Shown: piece by piece, positions 12,230 to 23,953 of the stretch
How positions within the stretch are numbered: position 1 is the first letter of the stretch
Layout: the number at the start of each line of letters is the position of its first letter
From: Annona cherimola
Lineage: Eukaryota; Streptophyta; Magnoliopsida; Magnoliales; Annonaceae
Assembly (NCBI GenBank): GCA_030490835.1
Contig: CM059971.1
Location: 122,358,564 to 122,422,563, forward strand
Length of the DNA: 64,000 nt
Direction: 5' to 3'
Made by a program: the position numbers and the translations under genes
The notes under the pieces: generated by a model
Told to the model about the DNA's origin: nothing
Databases searched by the model: none
What the model saw: only the letters and a program-made list of their open reading frames with translations

Positions 12230-12300
12230 AGAAATTATTGAAAATATATTTTTTGAAGTGGGCCAAATATTTACTTAGCCTGGCCCAGATGATCAGTCCT
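12230..12300 (+). repeat. Isolated terminal module like the right end of the 17046-17440 foldback
   Basis: TTTTTTGAAGTGGGCCAAA...TTACTTAGCCTGGCCC...GATCAGTCC parallels TTTTTTGAGGTGGGCTAAGC...TTGCTTAATCCGGGCTAAC...GATCATTC at the foldback's right end. Here it abuts the core of a different family. Confidence 0.4.
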
Positions 12301-12799
12301 ATATATATACTCACACGGTCCTGCTTCTATGTATATATATAAAGAGAATCTCTCAAATACTACTACGGGTTTTACATTCAAACTAAGGTTCCATAATGGT
12401 TGTTAACAAGTTGTTGAGTTCAACCTTTGTTGAAGGTCAAAAAATAATGTTTTTTAAAGAAGCGCTTTGCGTTTGGATAAGAAGCAAGCAGTGGCAGCCA
12501 ACTCGTGCTGGCAACAGAGCTACAAGCAACACGACAAAGTTTTGTTGTTATTTTCGAGTTGGCGTGTGTCCAGAAAATTAATCAGATCGGTGGATAAGAT
12601 GGGCCTCACATTAAAAAAGAGAACTTCTGATAGACATGGATTTTGATTCGTTGTGTTTGGCCGTCGAGCTTCACCCGATGGTAAACACTCCGGTCTTATT
12701 TGGAATAGGTTGGGTGATAAGTCTTGACATCAGTCTTCATGTTTTATCCTCTTCCCAAGTGGTGAAGTTTAATATAAGTCTCTTCAAATTGTAAGAGTT

Positions 12800-12907
12800 T
12801 AATATTAGTGGAGCAAAGGTGTTTCTATATTGAAATCACTTATAAGAATATCTCAATAGTTAATTGTAATATCAATTGAGATGAATGTAAATATATACTA
12901 ATAAAAA
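12800..12907 (+). mobile_element. SINE 3' tail fragment
   Basis: CAATTGAGATGAATGTAAAT and the following ATATACTAATAAAAAAA match the 3' ends of the complete SINEs at 13015 and 62053. No tRNA-like head is found upstream, so this is a 5'-truncated copy or a relic. Confidence 0.5.
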
Positions 12908-12941
12908 AATAATGTTTTAATTCTGAGAAATTTTCTACAAG

Positions 12942-13527
12942 CACTATAAAAATTTTGATTTTTGGCAAAGAAAATTTCTTTGCAAAAGGCTAAAAATTAA
13001 TTGTTAAAGAAAATGACATTGTGGCTTTAATGGTATCAAGTTATGCCTCACGTGCTAGGTGACTTGGGTTCAACTCTTGTCAGTCCTACTTTGTATGAGG
13101 AATTCATGATGATATTATTTTCCTTAATTTCTATGAGAGCATCTATCGACTCGGATATTTAGAAAAATTAAAAGTTAATAAGATATTCGTAGAACATTGT
13201 CAAAAAAATGTATGAATGTGTCTAGGTTTAAAATGTAATATTGATTGAGATGATGTAATATATACCCATCAAAAATTGTTAAAGAAAATTTATTTACTAA
13301 TAGTTTATAGCATATTCCATATAGCAATCATTAAGAAGAGAGTTAGTCACCAATAGTTTATAATTTTTTGTGTTTAAGAAAAGGAATTTTGATTTTGTTA
13401 CCATAATATCATTATAAGTAAGAAAATTTTCCCTATGATAATATTACCATAATGAAGAAATTTTTTTCTTGCTGGTAAAGATTTTCCTTGATTATTAAAA
13501 ATTGCAAAAAAGTATTTTCTTGTAGTG
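12942..13527. mobile_element. CACTA-like non-autonomous element, carrying a nested SINE
   Basis: It begins CACTATAAAAATTTTG and ends ATTTTCTTGTAGTG. These are inverted termini of the CACTACAAGAAAA type known from plant CMC/En-Spm elements. The interior has the paired AAAGAAAATTTCTTT and repeated TTGTTAAAGAAAAT motifs. About 260 bp of its length is a SINE inserted later. No transposase coding is present. No clean 3-bp target duplication is visible. Confidence 0.6.
13015..13273 (+). mobile_element. tRNA-derived SINE with 16-bp target duplication
   Basis: Flanked on both sides by AATTGTTAAAGAAAAT (12999-13014 and 13274-13289). The head has a pol III A-box-like TGGCTTTAATGG and a B-box-like GGGTTCAACTC. 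The tail is ATTGAGATGATGTAATATAT followed by an A-rich end, shared with the SINE at 62053. The inserted position splits the CACTA-like element, so it is the younger insertion. Confidence 0.8.
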
Positions 13528-14879
13528 CACGTATATAAACATAATTACCTTATCAACCAAGGTGCATTTATATATTTTTAATTTTTTATAAAAATGAGTG
13601 CTAAAGTACCTTTTAAATTATATATTAAAATTTACAATTGTTGAATTGTATATATTTTTCTAAATTTCAAAAATCAAAGAATTAGGAGAATAAAATTACT
13701 CAAAAACCTAAAAACTGTTTATTTTTAAAATCCAGAAAAATATATACATGATTCAAAATTATAAAAATTTAATATGTGGATTGAATATGCTTGAGCCTAT
13801 ATCTTCATTAGAAATTTTTTTAAAAAAAGGCCTATCCGTCGGACAAGGAGAATCATAATCCTATAATTAAGAGGTTTGAGAGAAATGGGCCGGTAAACAC
13901 GTTGCTAACTAACCATGGGACTCGAGTGAGGGGTGGCCGTTTCTCCCTTCCAATTAGGCTAATTCATAGGAAAGAGTGCACGCGGGAACCTGAATTGGCA
14001 GAGAGATTGAATCTGCACCTCCATTCATAATCCATTCCAATTATTAGATTCTTTTGATTGGCTCCATGAATTGTGTCTCAAGAATCCTCACCATGAGTAG
14101 CCTCCAAATAAAGGTCAACAGCTGATCAACCTCTCTTAGCAAACAAAAGTTTTTTATTTATTTATCATATCAGTACTGTATTGAAGACATTGGATGTCAC
14201 ATTTCTATCAACGCAAGTAATTAAGGTATACGAGGTAATATCTTTTTGAGTTGCTCTCAGCCACTTCTGAATTCCTGATTTTAAGATTTTTTTTTTTTTA
14301 AATTTGAAACCAATTAAACTCGTCATGAATCGAGCCAGCATGCATGCATAATGTTTTTTAGTTAGTGATACAAATTACAACTAATCTAATATTACAATTA
14401 AGCTCACCACCAAGGGTGTATTTTGGTGATAACTCATGTTTATCCATTATTGGCTGGTTATGAGTTAGACTCTCCCTCTCCCATTTAGGTGATGTGAGAA
14501 CTTTTCTGTTTCCTTTGTTTGGTGGAGGTATTTACGGTTTCTTCATTGTGTGATAGTTATGAATATGATTAAATATAACATGACTTGTCATGATGTGTAT
14601 ATATAAAAATATAACAATCAAGCTTAATAATTCTACACAGTAGCCAGGGATAAGTTCTTACAATTTATAACGGAGACAAAAAACTTCCACCTATTCATAT
14701 GAGAGACCACACACTATCTATTATTAAGGGGGAAACCAAATACTATCACTGTAGGAAATGAGGTTCGAATCCATGCCACCAGCGGTACTGCCAACGTCGC
14801 CAAAAAGAATGGTCAGGTATGGAATATACAAAAGAAAGGAGAGAAATGGTGTTGCTATTGCTATCAGAGCACAACCATT
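13528..14879. other. Intergenic, AT-rich
   Basis: No gene. A B-box-like GGTTCGAATCC lies at about 14763-14773 without a recognisable SINE body. The stretch 13557-13830 is weakly symmetrical and may be a decayed foldback. Confidence 0.4.
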
Positions 14880-15451
14880 ATATTGCGACCAATTTTATTT
14901 TTGACAATAACGCTGATAACTAGCATTTGGCAATGTTGTTGAAGATTCAATCACACTGCCGATAATCAAAGTTAAGGGTATCTGCAATAGACTATTGGTA
15001 GCGAGATTTAAAAGAATTTTGTTGTTAAAATTTAAAACCATTTTGTCACTAAAAGAAAATACATTTTTTGCAATTTTTATTAGCAAGGAAGATGCACATG
15101 TATGGAAAAATTTTTATGCCTATGATGATGCTTTCATATGCAAGAAGAAAAATTTTCTTACTTTTGATGATGCTTTCATAGGAAAGAAATATTTTCCTTG
15201 CTTATAATAATACTTTAGCAACTAAATCAAAACTTGATTGTCTAAATACAAAAATATTAATTATTAGCAATTAGAAGTTATCTAAATAAAAATATTAATT
15301 ATTGGCAATTAAATTTCTTCTTAATCGTTGCTATATGAAATATGTAATAAATTATTAGCAAACAAGTTTTTCTTTAACAACCGATTTTCAACCTTTTCCA
15401 AGAAAATTTTCGTTGCCAAAAATTAAAATTTTTGTAATATTTATAGTAGAC
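14880..15451. repeat. Probable degenerate CACTA-like / foldback element
   Basis: Shares the phrases AGCAACTAAATCAAAACTTG, TTATTAGCAA and AAAAATTAAAATTTTTG with the element at 24707-25210. Two local near-repeats at 15118-15200 contain GATGATGCTTTCATA. Terminal bases are poorly preserved. Confidence 0.4.
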
Positions 15452-16170
15452 ATTCTGACCTCAAAACAATTTATATAAACAATTAATGATCAAATAACTA
15501 TTTATACTAAGAGTTTACCTTCTCGTGCTCGTTCCTTGCTTCATTTATTTAATTTTTTTTTTTTTTTTAACTTCAATGATTGCTCAAGAGTAGCATAGAA
15601 ACGGAGGTGCAAACATAAACTCATCATACATTTCTATTGATTAGGTTTATGTTATCGAGTGTAAATTGGACAACAATGAGAGAAACTCAAAAATCATTTC
15701 TAATCCATGCGTTTTCTAAAAGGGCGGGTGTAGCTCTGCAGGAGAGATTATCACCGTTGTAATTAATTATGTGTGTGAAGAAGTGGAACCCACGACGTCC
15801 ACGTTAACGCATTAAACTGTTGGTAATTAGTTAAAAATTAAGAAAGTATAACAGTTATCATGTTCCTGTTAAATTTCCAATCTTATGCATTTACACTGTG
15901 TGGATTTTTGTATTCATCGATGAGCACCTTTTTTTTTTTTTTTTTACTGAATATGATGTTTATTTGACTACATATATCAGTTTGATTGCGAATATGTAAG
16001 TGGTCACACTTGATCAAATCCCGCTAGTTTTTATACATACAGCCAAAATTAATATATAATACAGTCATAGTCTATAAATAATAATAATAGCAATTTTAAC
16101 TGCCATAGTATTCTAACAATAAGAGTGTGATATCTTTGTGGCATTGAATATTAGATATAGATAAATTTGA
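15452..16170. other. Intergenic, nothing recognised
   Basis: AT-rich with T-runs at about 15545-15568 and 15931-15947. No open frame with a recognisable product. Confidence 0.4.
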
Positions 16171-16410
16171 ATGTGTCTGTGAAGTGATAAAAATTTTAGA
16201 TGAAAATCTTTTCGTGTAAAAGTTATTAAATTGGTACAAAATAATATGATATGATATAAAAAGAATAAGATTAAAATAAATAGATTAGTTATACGAGAAG
16301 TTATGTAGAAATGATTAGAAAATACAGATATAAAGAAATAATTTTAAAATGAGATATTATGAAGAGTGAAAAATTTTAACTTTAAAATTTTTTTAATTGC
16401 TAAACACACT
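16171..16410 (+). mobile_element. MITE, GTGTTTGG family, copy 2 (diverged)
   Basis: Left ATGTGTCTGTGAAGTG, right TAAACACAC. The family body order is retained (AAAAATTTTAGATGAAAA, AAGTTATTAAATTGG, ATAGATTAGTTATACGAG, AATGATTAGAAAATA). Confidence 0.6.
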
Positions 16411-17045
16411 ATTAAATTTCCTTGCAAAAACTTAGCTTCATATATAAACAGTTATTGCAATGGGGAATGTTTTGGATCGATTGGGTCTCAAAACGATGAA
16501 AAAAAAAATGATAATAATAATAAGGGCAAAGCTATTCTTCATATACATATATCAATTAGATAACATGTGCATGACACTTATTTGCTCTTCCTTAATTAAT
16601 CAAAAGGTTAATTAATAAATAAAAAATAAAAACTATATTTTTATTAGTTTTCTACGCTAGCTATGAATTGAGTGTTTTACGTTAATATTTAGTTATAATT
16701 ATCATTTTCCATGTACGTGACATGTATCATAAAATTAAAAGACTTAATTATACGCGCCAATCATCCTAACTTTCTGTATCTATATTTATATCTATTTTAA
16801 ATTCTAACAAATAAATTAAAATTTCATGGATCCAAAAAAATTAAAATTTCTTTTATCATCATATCAATTAAACGTAACGAAATTGTAAATTTAAGAATTC
16901 TTTGGCTCTAAGTTTTCAAATAAAATTTTCAGGGCATTTGTAACAAAGGGATATTTGAAGTTATTTAAAAAATAAACCTTAAAGAGATATTTTATATGGC
17001 ACTGCTTCCACGAAATCCCTCTTGTATATAACTTCTCTATTTTCA
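16411..17045. other. Intergenic, nothing recognised
   Basis: AT-rich sequence. No supported gene. Confidence 0.4.
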
Positions 17046-17440
17046 AAGGAGGAGTGGTCCTGTTAGCTCGGACTAAGCAAATATTTCGTTTAACCCATTT
17101 CAAAAAATCTATTTATAATAATTTTTTGTACACTTATTTATCTAAGTGTATTTAGCATATAAACTAAGTTTTTACCATTTTCGAATATGTTTATATATTT
17201 TTTGAGATTTTCAAACATCTGTGTATATATATTTAAAATACTCGTACCTTTAAAATTTTTTAAAAATATATACACATATTCAAAAATGATAAAACTTGAT
17301 TTATACTTTAAACACATTTAAATAAACAAGTGTATGAAGAAAAAAGCAAAAAAAAAAACAAAAGTTATTGTAAATGGATTTTTTGAGGTGGGCTAAGCGA
17401 AACATTTGCTTAATCCGGGCTAACAGGATCATTCTTCTTT
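17046..17440. mobile_element. Foldback MITE of the hairpin-ended family, copy with GGGCTAAGC ends
   Basis: Outer arms GTCCTGTTAGCTCGGACTAA and the reverse complement of TTAATCCGGGCTAACAGGAT. The inner arm matches the common core (TACCATTTTCGAATATGT with ACATATTCAAAAATGATAAA). The centre is near 17240. Each end can form an imperfect hairpin (GGGCTAAG against CTTAATCC). The end sequence is unrelated to copies at 10268 and 22566 although the core is shared. Confidence 0.75.
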
Positions 17441-17529
17441 TTAATAACTAGATATTTGATAAAAAATTCATTTCGTATATTGCATTTAACATCGTTTATA
17501 TTATTATGAAAATTCTTTTATTTGTCTAG

Positions 17530-17720
17530 TATCACTATAGATGGGCCTCATCTACAAACATATAAAATCCATGTAATAAAATAATCGAATGTTAAATATC
17601 AATTTTAAGTAGTATTTTTAATATCTAAACCATCTAAGATATTACTATTATGTGGATAAATAATTTTATATAATATTACTATATTTTAATACATATATAA
17701 ATGGATTTACGTAATTTTTT
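17530..17720 (-). mobile_element. MITE of the GTTTAGATGTTAAAAA family, copy 2
   Basis: Reverse-oriented core: CATGTAATAAAATAATCGAA and TTTTTAATATCTAAACCATC, then ATGTGGATAAATAATTTTAT, in the same order as the other copies. Confidence 0.55.
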
Positions 17721-18610
17721 TAATTTACAACTTAGTCTCTTAACTATACAAATGATATTTAATATAATAAATAGATAAATTTTCTCTCAATCTTCAAAAT
17801 CTTAAAATTTACTGGAGTTACATATTTTGTAATCACCACCTCCAATTGCACCTTCAAAGTGGTAAAAGAAAAGGTAAGTCACTGAAAGAGGCTCAAGCCA
17901 AATGATTGTAAGCGTGTCAAGTCTGTCTGATGTAGGCCCAGAGTCCCACCCGTAAAAGTCCCGTCCATACCACCCTCGATCATAAATGATCAAAGACAGT
18001 AGTGAAAGAATATTGTACTCATCAAGCGTATAATACATGATCCTAGCACATGAATGTTAGATTACCCCACATCATTAGTTCTTGTATTTCATCATTTCCC
18101 ACATAATTAAGGAACAGCATTATTGTGTAGAATGATAATAATCATTCATATATGAAGTAGAATATCTTATATAGGATGTCAGTGATTGTAGTACTCTGGT
18201 CATTAATTTATCAAAATATATATCATTTGTAGCGTGTATATGTAGTGAATTTTCTTTCTATGGCGTAGTGATTATATTCCCAAGTTATTATTTCACCGCC
18301 AACATCCTACTCTATTAATAATGCATGTTCACTTTGGAGTGGCTCATTATTACGTTTGGCTCTATATGTCGGCGCACCATTTCAAAAGCGTGCAAAACCC
18401 ATATTGGGAAAAGTCAGATATACAAACTGACAACGAAGATGAATAAACAAAAACAGAATAATGATAATATGAATAAATCTTGCTAATTCTAAATAACAAA
18501 AAAGGAAAATTTTAGCAGAATAAAAATTATATTAATAAAAAATTAATTAAAATAGATATTTTACAGAAAGACTAAGCACAGATTGACTACACGCCATATT
18601 AAAATTACAA
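17721..18610. other. Intergenic, nothing recognised
   Basis: AT-rich with no gene that can be supported. Confidence 0.4.
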
Positions 18611-18787
18611 GTGGCAAGAGCTCAGGGCGATAGTGCTACTAATGCTCATCAGTCATCCCAAACTGTCTTGGGCTGACCGGGGTTCGAAGTTTGAGGGAAG
18701 TTTTTGCCTCCTATTTATATTAACATTAGTAGTGTAGCTTCTATAATGTGATTTTGGAATGAGTTGTAAATATATGATAATAAAAAA
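18611..18787 (+). mobile_element. Short SINE with possible 10-bp target duplication
   Basis: The head GTGGCAAGAGCTCAGGGCGA resembles a tRNA A-box region. GGGGTTCGAAGTT at about 18679 is a B-box-like motif. The A-rich end follows GAGTTGTAAATATATGATAA. AAAATTACAA occurs at 18601-18610 and again at the 3' end. Confidence 0.5.
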
Positions 18788-19184
18788 ATTACAATCAGCA
18801 AAAGAGAATTTTAGAACGACGGCCGGGGATATATAATTATATGTTGGCTGGGACCTGCCCCTGCCATCGTTATTTTCACTCACAGTTCGCCGCACCGAGC
18901 CACTAAATCCTCTCGTTTTGTTGCTTAACTTTCATGATTTCTTTCCTTCTTCATACATAAACTGCTTTCATTACTTTCATACAAAAACTGATAAGGGGAC
19001 CGTAAGCGGTTACATGTAATCTCTTCAAATTTTAAAATATTAGTACTTGATAGAAAATTAAATTCATTCATTATATTTAACATCATTTATTTAGTTAAAA
19101 GATTAAGTTTCATCCAAATTCATTATGTACTTAGTCCATATTTGCTCAAAAAAAAGTACATTTATGAGTAAATTAGAAAAAATA

Positions 19185-19460
19185 CTTAGATCTATTCATG
19201 TATGTATTGGAATGCAGTAATATTTTAAGAATCATTTATCCATATACTAGTAATATTTTAGTTAGTTTAGATGTTAAAAATACTAATTAAAATTTGATAT
19301 TTCGTATTAAATCATTTTATTACGTTCATTTTACATATTTATAGATGGGGCCCATAACAATAATATTAAATAAATGAAAGAATTTTCATGATAATATAGG
19401 TGATGCTAAATACAATAGATGACTTGGATTTTTTATCGACTATCTAGATGTTAAAAACGG
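19185..19460 (+). mobile_element. MITE of the GTTTAGATGTTAAAAA family, copy 3
   Basis: Contains AGTTTAGATGTTAAAAATAC and TCATTTTATTACGTTCATTT, the core phrases shared with 32035-32300, where they appear in the same order and spacing. Confidence 0.6.
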
Positions 19461-19720
19461 ATGAGGTTACATGAAGAAGGAATTTCATATACAATAATAT
19501 TAGACAAATAAAAGAGTTTTCATAATAATATAAATGATGCTAAACATGATCAATTGGGTAAATTTTTATCAACCATTTGGATGTTAAAAATGGATAGGGT
19601 TACATAAAGAGGGAGTTTAATAAAAGCATTCCTGAACTGATAGTATACGAGGAAGCCATATATAGCTGTGCTAGACAAATTGAACCCAAAAGAGGAATTA
19701 TAATATTTTAATATATTTCA

Positions 19721-20080
19721 GGGTAATTATAAATATATCGTATATGTATGTAATTTTACCATAATTGTAAATATGTCCGCATAGTTTTAGAAATTACAAC
19801 TGACCTTATATAATTTGACTATAATTGCAAATGTATCAATATTGTCACAATATGACTATATTTCTAAACGTATGCAAACTATGTCAAGATATTTGTAATT
19901 TCAAAAACTAAATGAGGATATTTAATTTTATAAATTCACCCACATGGGTTGTATACATTCACAAATATACTCACACAACATAGTAATAAAGTCATGACAA
20001 TGTGAGCATATTTAAAATAATAATTAGACATATGTATATTTATAATTATGGTTAAACTATATGAATAATTTTACAAATTA
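19721..20080. mobile_element. Long-inverted-repeat MITE, copy 1
   Basis: Left GGGTAATTATAAATATATCG... ACCATAATTGTAAATATG, mirrored at the right by CATATGTATATTTATAATTA...GAATAATTTTACAAATTAAT. Composed of many near-repeats of ATAATTGCAAATATA alternating strand. Same family as 29721-30095. Confidence 0.55.
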
Positions 20081-21146
20081 ATCATACATTTTATTTTTTT
20101 TATTTTTTTTATCCGGCTGCTGACCTTATATGACTAGGTGTCTGAGTACTCTATGGATGGGGTAGTGAGGTCACCACCTCTGCTCAGCTGCGAACTTTGG
20201 ACCTCATTGTCATAACACTTGTAGTCCTATACATACTTCTGCCAGCTTAGTGATATAATAACTAGAAATAAAATTAAAGTTGTCGCGTTGGAGAAAAATG
20301 ACGGAAATAGTATGAAAATCGGCTGGCTTTCCTGCGAGAGCATTTAATCATTTGTACCCTAGCTAGAGTTTCGCTTCAGTTCAAAAATTTACAACGTGCC
20401 TGTTTTGCCAGGCTTTTCGAGGGTTTTATCTCCCTTATTTAGGTTGAAATGCATTTTTTAAATGTTTGGCTAAAAGTATCGAATTAAAATTTCAAATCTC
20501 CATGCTGAAATCCCCGATTTAAATGAAGCGCAAAATTAAAAGCCCAACGTTGTAATTAATTTGAAAAGATAAAATTATCCTTTAACGCTTAAAAAAGATA
20601 AATCTGCTTCAATATTATTTATAAATAATAAAATAAATACTATATTTTAACAAGCACGTATAAATACTTTTTAGATTTTTTTCATTTTATATATAAGAGA
20701 TGATAGCTTGTAGCTTATTAATATTTTAATAAAAAGTCATATATAGTAATTATTAGTTACATGTCGGGTTTGTTTTTTAATTTTTAACCTCCAAAATCAC
20801 ATCCGATAAGATTAGAAAAAAAAAGAGATATCAGATTAAAATTTTTAGAAAACTTATAATTATCTGGGTGACGTCACTTGCCTATTTTTTTAATTTTGAT
20901 CAATGGTTGTCCATTCACGTACATCACTATGTCTAAAATAGAGAACTTGGATAATTAATATAATTTATTGAATTCGTAATAAAAATTATTATTAAAATCT
21001 CACCTCTAAATTTATTAATCTATTAGTGAATTTATAAAAAATATTCTTAGGAAATTTACAAAACTTAAAATACTATAAAATTCAATAGGATAAAATTTTT
21101 AAAAATTTAGACTTGTTACTGCACTAAAATTCTATGCTTTAAATGT
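20081..21146. other. Intergenic, nothing firm
   Basis: No gene. At 20110-20240 the reverse strand reads AAGCTGGCAGAAG ... GGTCCAAAGTTCGCAG, which could be a degraded tRNA-derived SINE. I do not annotate it separately. Confidence 0.35.
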
Positions 21147-21420
21147 AGGGGTGTTTGTTTACCTTGAAAACTTTTCAATATAAAACTTTTTAACTTTTAC
21201 AACAATCTCATTATCGATTATTATTTTACTTCTTTCTATCTAACTACCCTCCTTATCAATCATTTTTATAACTACCCATATATCTAAACTATCAGTTTCA
21301 ATTTTATTATCTTTACTTCTCATCATTATTCATGTCATATCACATCATTTTTTTTTATTTTAAAAATTTTTATACCAAATTTTTTTTATCAAAAGTTTGA
21401 TGACTTTTCAATCACACCCA
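21147..21420 (-). mobile_element. MITE, GTGTTTGG family, copy 3 (reverse orientation)
   Basis: Left GGGGTGTTTG, right ATCACACCC. The body on the minus strand follows the family order (AAAACTTT near each end, ATAGTTTAGATATATGGGTA region). Confidence 0.6.
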
Positions 21421-22565
21421 CAATGTGATCTAATTATTTGTTAGAAAAATAAAACTATTTTAGAATTTTGCATTATTTAAATGCTTTATGTAATAAAATT
21501 ACAGTTTTAAATACTACTAATGTAGACATATTTTTAATTTTATCCCCGATTTTACAAAATATGTAATTAATAATGCATAATAAAAAATATTTCCAGTATA
21601 AAATAGCTTAAATTTTAAATCACTTTCGTATGTTCCTTTTGGCAATTTTATTTGCTTCAAAACACTTTTAATATTTAGGCCAAACGCTATTATTAAAAGA
21701 ACTTTTCAAATAACCTTACCAACACGTACCAAGCAATTTTTTATTACAACATTTTTTTAATTAAGAAAAAAACCCTCTCCTCAGGCTATCTCACCCGAAA
21801 GAATCCGAGCTCCGAACTTCCAATTGTAATTTCGCTTCTCTTAATTGCAAAAATTTGACTGCTAAGGCCAGATGAAACGTTATCACCCCAACCAACCAAA
21901 ATTGACCCAGATCAAAATGCCCATCTAAGGTCCTGAATGCACGCGCTGAAATATTACTGCTCAAAATATTCTTTTCCTTATAATCAAACCAGAGAAGAAA
22001 GTAGGGTAAACGTTTGCATAGGATCATTATTCGCTATAAGCGCACACGGCGGGCTTCATTTAATCAAAGGGACTATGCCTTTAAAATTTTGAAACTTAAG
22101 GATATCTGTAGTAAACACGAGGGTAAAAGTAAAATTAAAAATGCAAAATTTATAAATTTGAGGTACCCACATGCAAAAACTTCTCTCGTTCCGACATCAG
22201 ATCAGACTGGTTTTCTTGGTGGACACGGGAGTCGAAGCATATATGCAGACTTGCGGAGACGTCAAACACCACCATGCAATCCACCCAGCGGTGCTTTGCT
22301 GCTTTCCATCAAAAGGCGCGTACACGTGCCACGCTCCCAGCAAGACAGCTATATATATTAACACAACTTTATTACATGAGGATGTCGTCTGCGCAAATAT
22401 TTATATTTTATCCGATGAAACTTATTTTGCTTTTTCTCTTTTGGAAATACTAAACTTAATTTCCTAGCTATGTCATAGAGCGGAATTTACGTTGTAATCG
22501 AAATAGGCCGAAAAGATTGCATAATTTTATTTTATTTTTTTAAAAAAAACTGAGGTGTACCCGTT
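21421..22565. other. Intergenic, no gene called
   Basis: Overlapping plus-strand frames at 22014-22467 and a minus frame at 21791-22027 show no recognisable product. GC content rises at 22180-22350 but no motif stands out. Confidence 0.4.
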
Positions 22566-22940
22566 GGAACCCAATCGTATGCACCCGGGTGCATTGCACC
22601 TATTTTTTTTTATTTTTTTTTGAAATTTTTTTCATAAAATGGTTAATCTAGGTTTATTTAAGATATGTATCAATTTTTACTATTTTTGGAGACTTTTAGA
22701 TATTTTTTTTAGATTTTTAAAAATAAGTGGCATTTTCGGTAATTTTAAATTACGGAAAATGCCACTGATTTTTAAAAATCTAAAAAAAATATCTAAAAAT
22801 CTCCAAAAATAGTAAAAATTGATACATATGTTAAATAAACTTATATTAACGGCTTCATGAAAAAAATTTCAAAAAAAAATAAAAAAAAATAAGTGCAATG
22901 ACTGAGGCTGAATGCACCCGGGTGCATACGATCGGGCTCC
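22566..22940. mobile_element. Foldback MITE with palindromic termini, best-preserved copy B
   Basis: 375 bp, near-perfect foldback centred at about 22753. The ends are GGAACCCAATCGTATGCAC and the reverse complement GGAGCCCGATCGTATGCAC. Each end contains the perfect 16-bp palindrome ATGCACCCGGGTGCAT (22579-22594 and 22912-22927). The inner arms (GATATGTATCAATTTTTACT, AAAAATAAGTGGCATTTTCGG and their mirrors) match copy A at 10268. No coding. Confidence 0.88.
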
Positions 22941-23945
22941 GTAGCGGTTGCTGCATACAAGCTGGAGCCCTTTATTTATTCATATCTACGTTATCCTCGA
23001 ATCTCCCCCACCAACAACGCGAGCACCAATTTCTTCCCAACTTCTCTCAATGCCTACTGCGCCACCGACTCAGCTAAAAAGTGGCCGCCATATATCCACT
23101 CCACAATACCACGTTCGCCACCTTCGATGGCCTCTCATTTCAGTCTCCTGATCCGTCCACTAATCTCTTCGGTGGCCGTTAACCGTGTTTTTTTTCCTTT
23201 TTTTGTATTAAGTTGTGGTGTCTCACCCAAACCGGGAAAGTACATTAATCGTACCATATGAATATTGTCAAGTTCTTCCCAGCTAGCCCCCCCATATGAA
23301 TATTCCAGCTAGCCCCCCACTTTGATGGTCCCCCATCTTTGATTTTGACGTGAGTTCATTTATTACGCAGGGATTTACTTTGCAAGTCGCAACCAGATAG
23401 TCCCAAGCAGCTCAAAACGATGGTTAACGCACGCCCGAGTTCATAGGACCCACACGTGACCCAGGGTAGCTGCCTGGCCAGTTGGCTACCCTCCAGCACA
23501 GCACGCACCGAGACAGGCTGCCGACGGTAGCCACGACGTACCGGCCTATCACTCACCTCGCAGCGTAGTTTCCCAAGCGCCGGACTGGAAAGTTGGATGT
23601 ACGAGGTCGAAGTCGAACGGTGCGTCTGCATGCCTGCATCCTTTGTATTTTAGCCCTGCGTCCATCCGCATCCTTTTTGTGCTAGCCTGTTTTGTTTTCC
23701 TGACATCCGACGACGTTTAAAAGGAGAATAGCCTTTGGATGTGTCGGCTCCCAATTAAAAGGCCTCTGTCAATGATGCATTGATGCATAATAGTACCATC
23801 GTTCCCCTCGCAACATCCCAAGGGATCGGTCATTAATAGCGTCCACTTTGAATTGATTTTCAGGAAGAGGCAGTTAGCAGGGTGTCTTCACAGACGACCA
23901 ATATCAGTTTTCATGTACAAAGTCACGTGATCACGGAGCACTTGG
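22941..23945. other. Unassigned, relatively GC-rich stretch
   Basis: Between 23360 and 23640 the base composition is much less AT-rich than its surroundings and is open on the minus strand (91 codons). No family similarity or splice pattern supports a gene. It could be a gene relic or a regulatory region. The direct repeat CCCCCCATATGAATATTCCAGC/CTAGCCCCCCAC near 23287-23325 is local. Confidence 0.35.
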
Positions 23946-23953
23946 GTCTGAAC

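Noticed and set aside
14755..14800. B-box GGTTCGAATCC as a possible SINE or tRNA
   Set aside because: No matching A box, tail or target duplication found around it.
23356..23631. 91-codon minus-strand frame in a GC-rich stretch
   Set aside because: Composition alone makes it open; no motif, no plausible exon partners.
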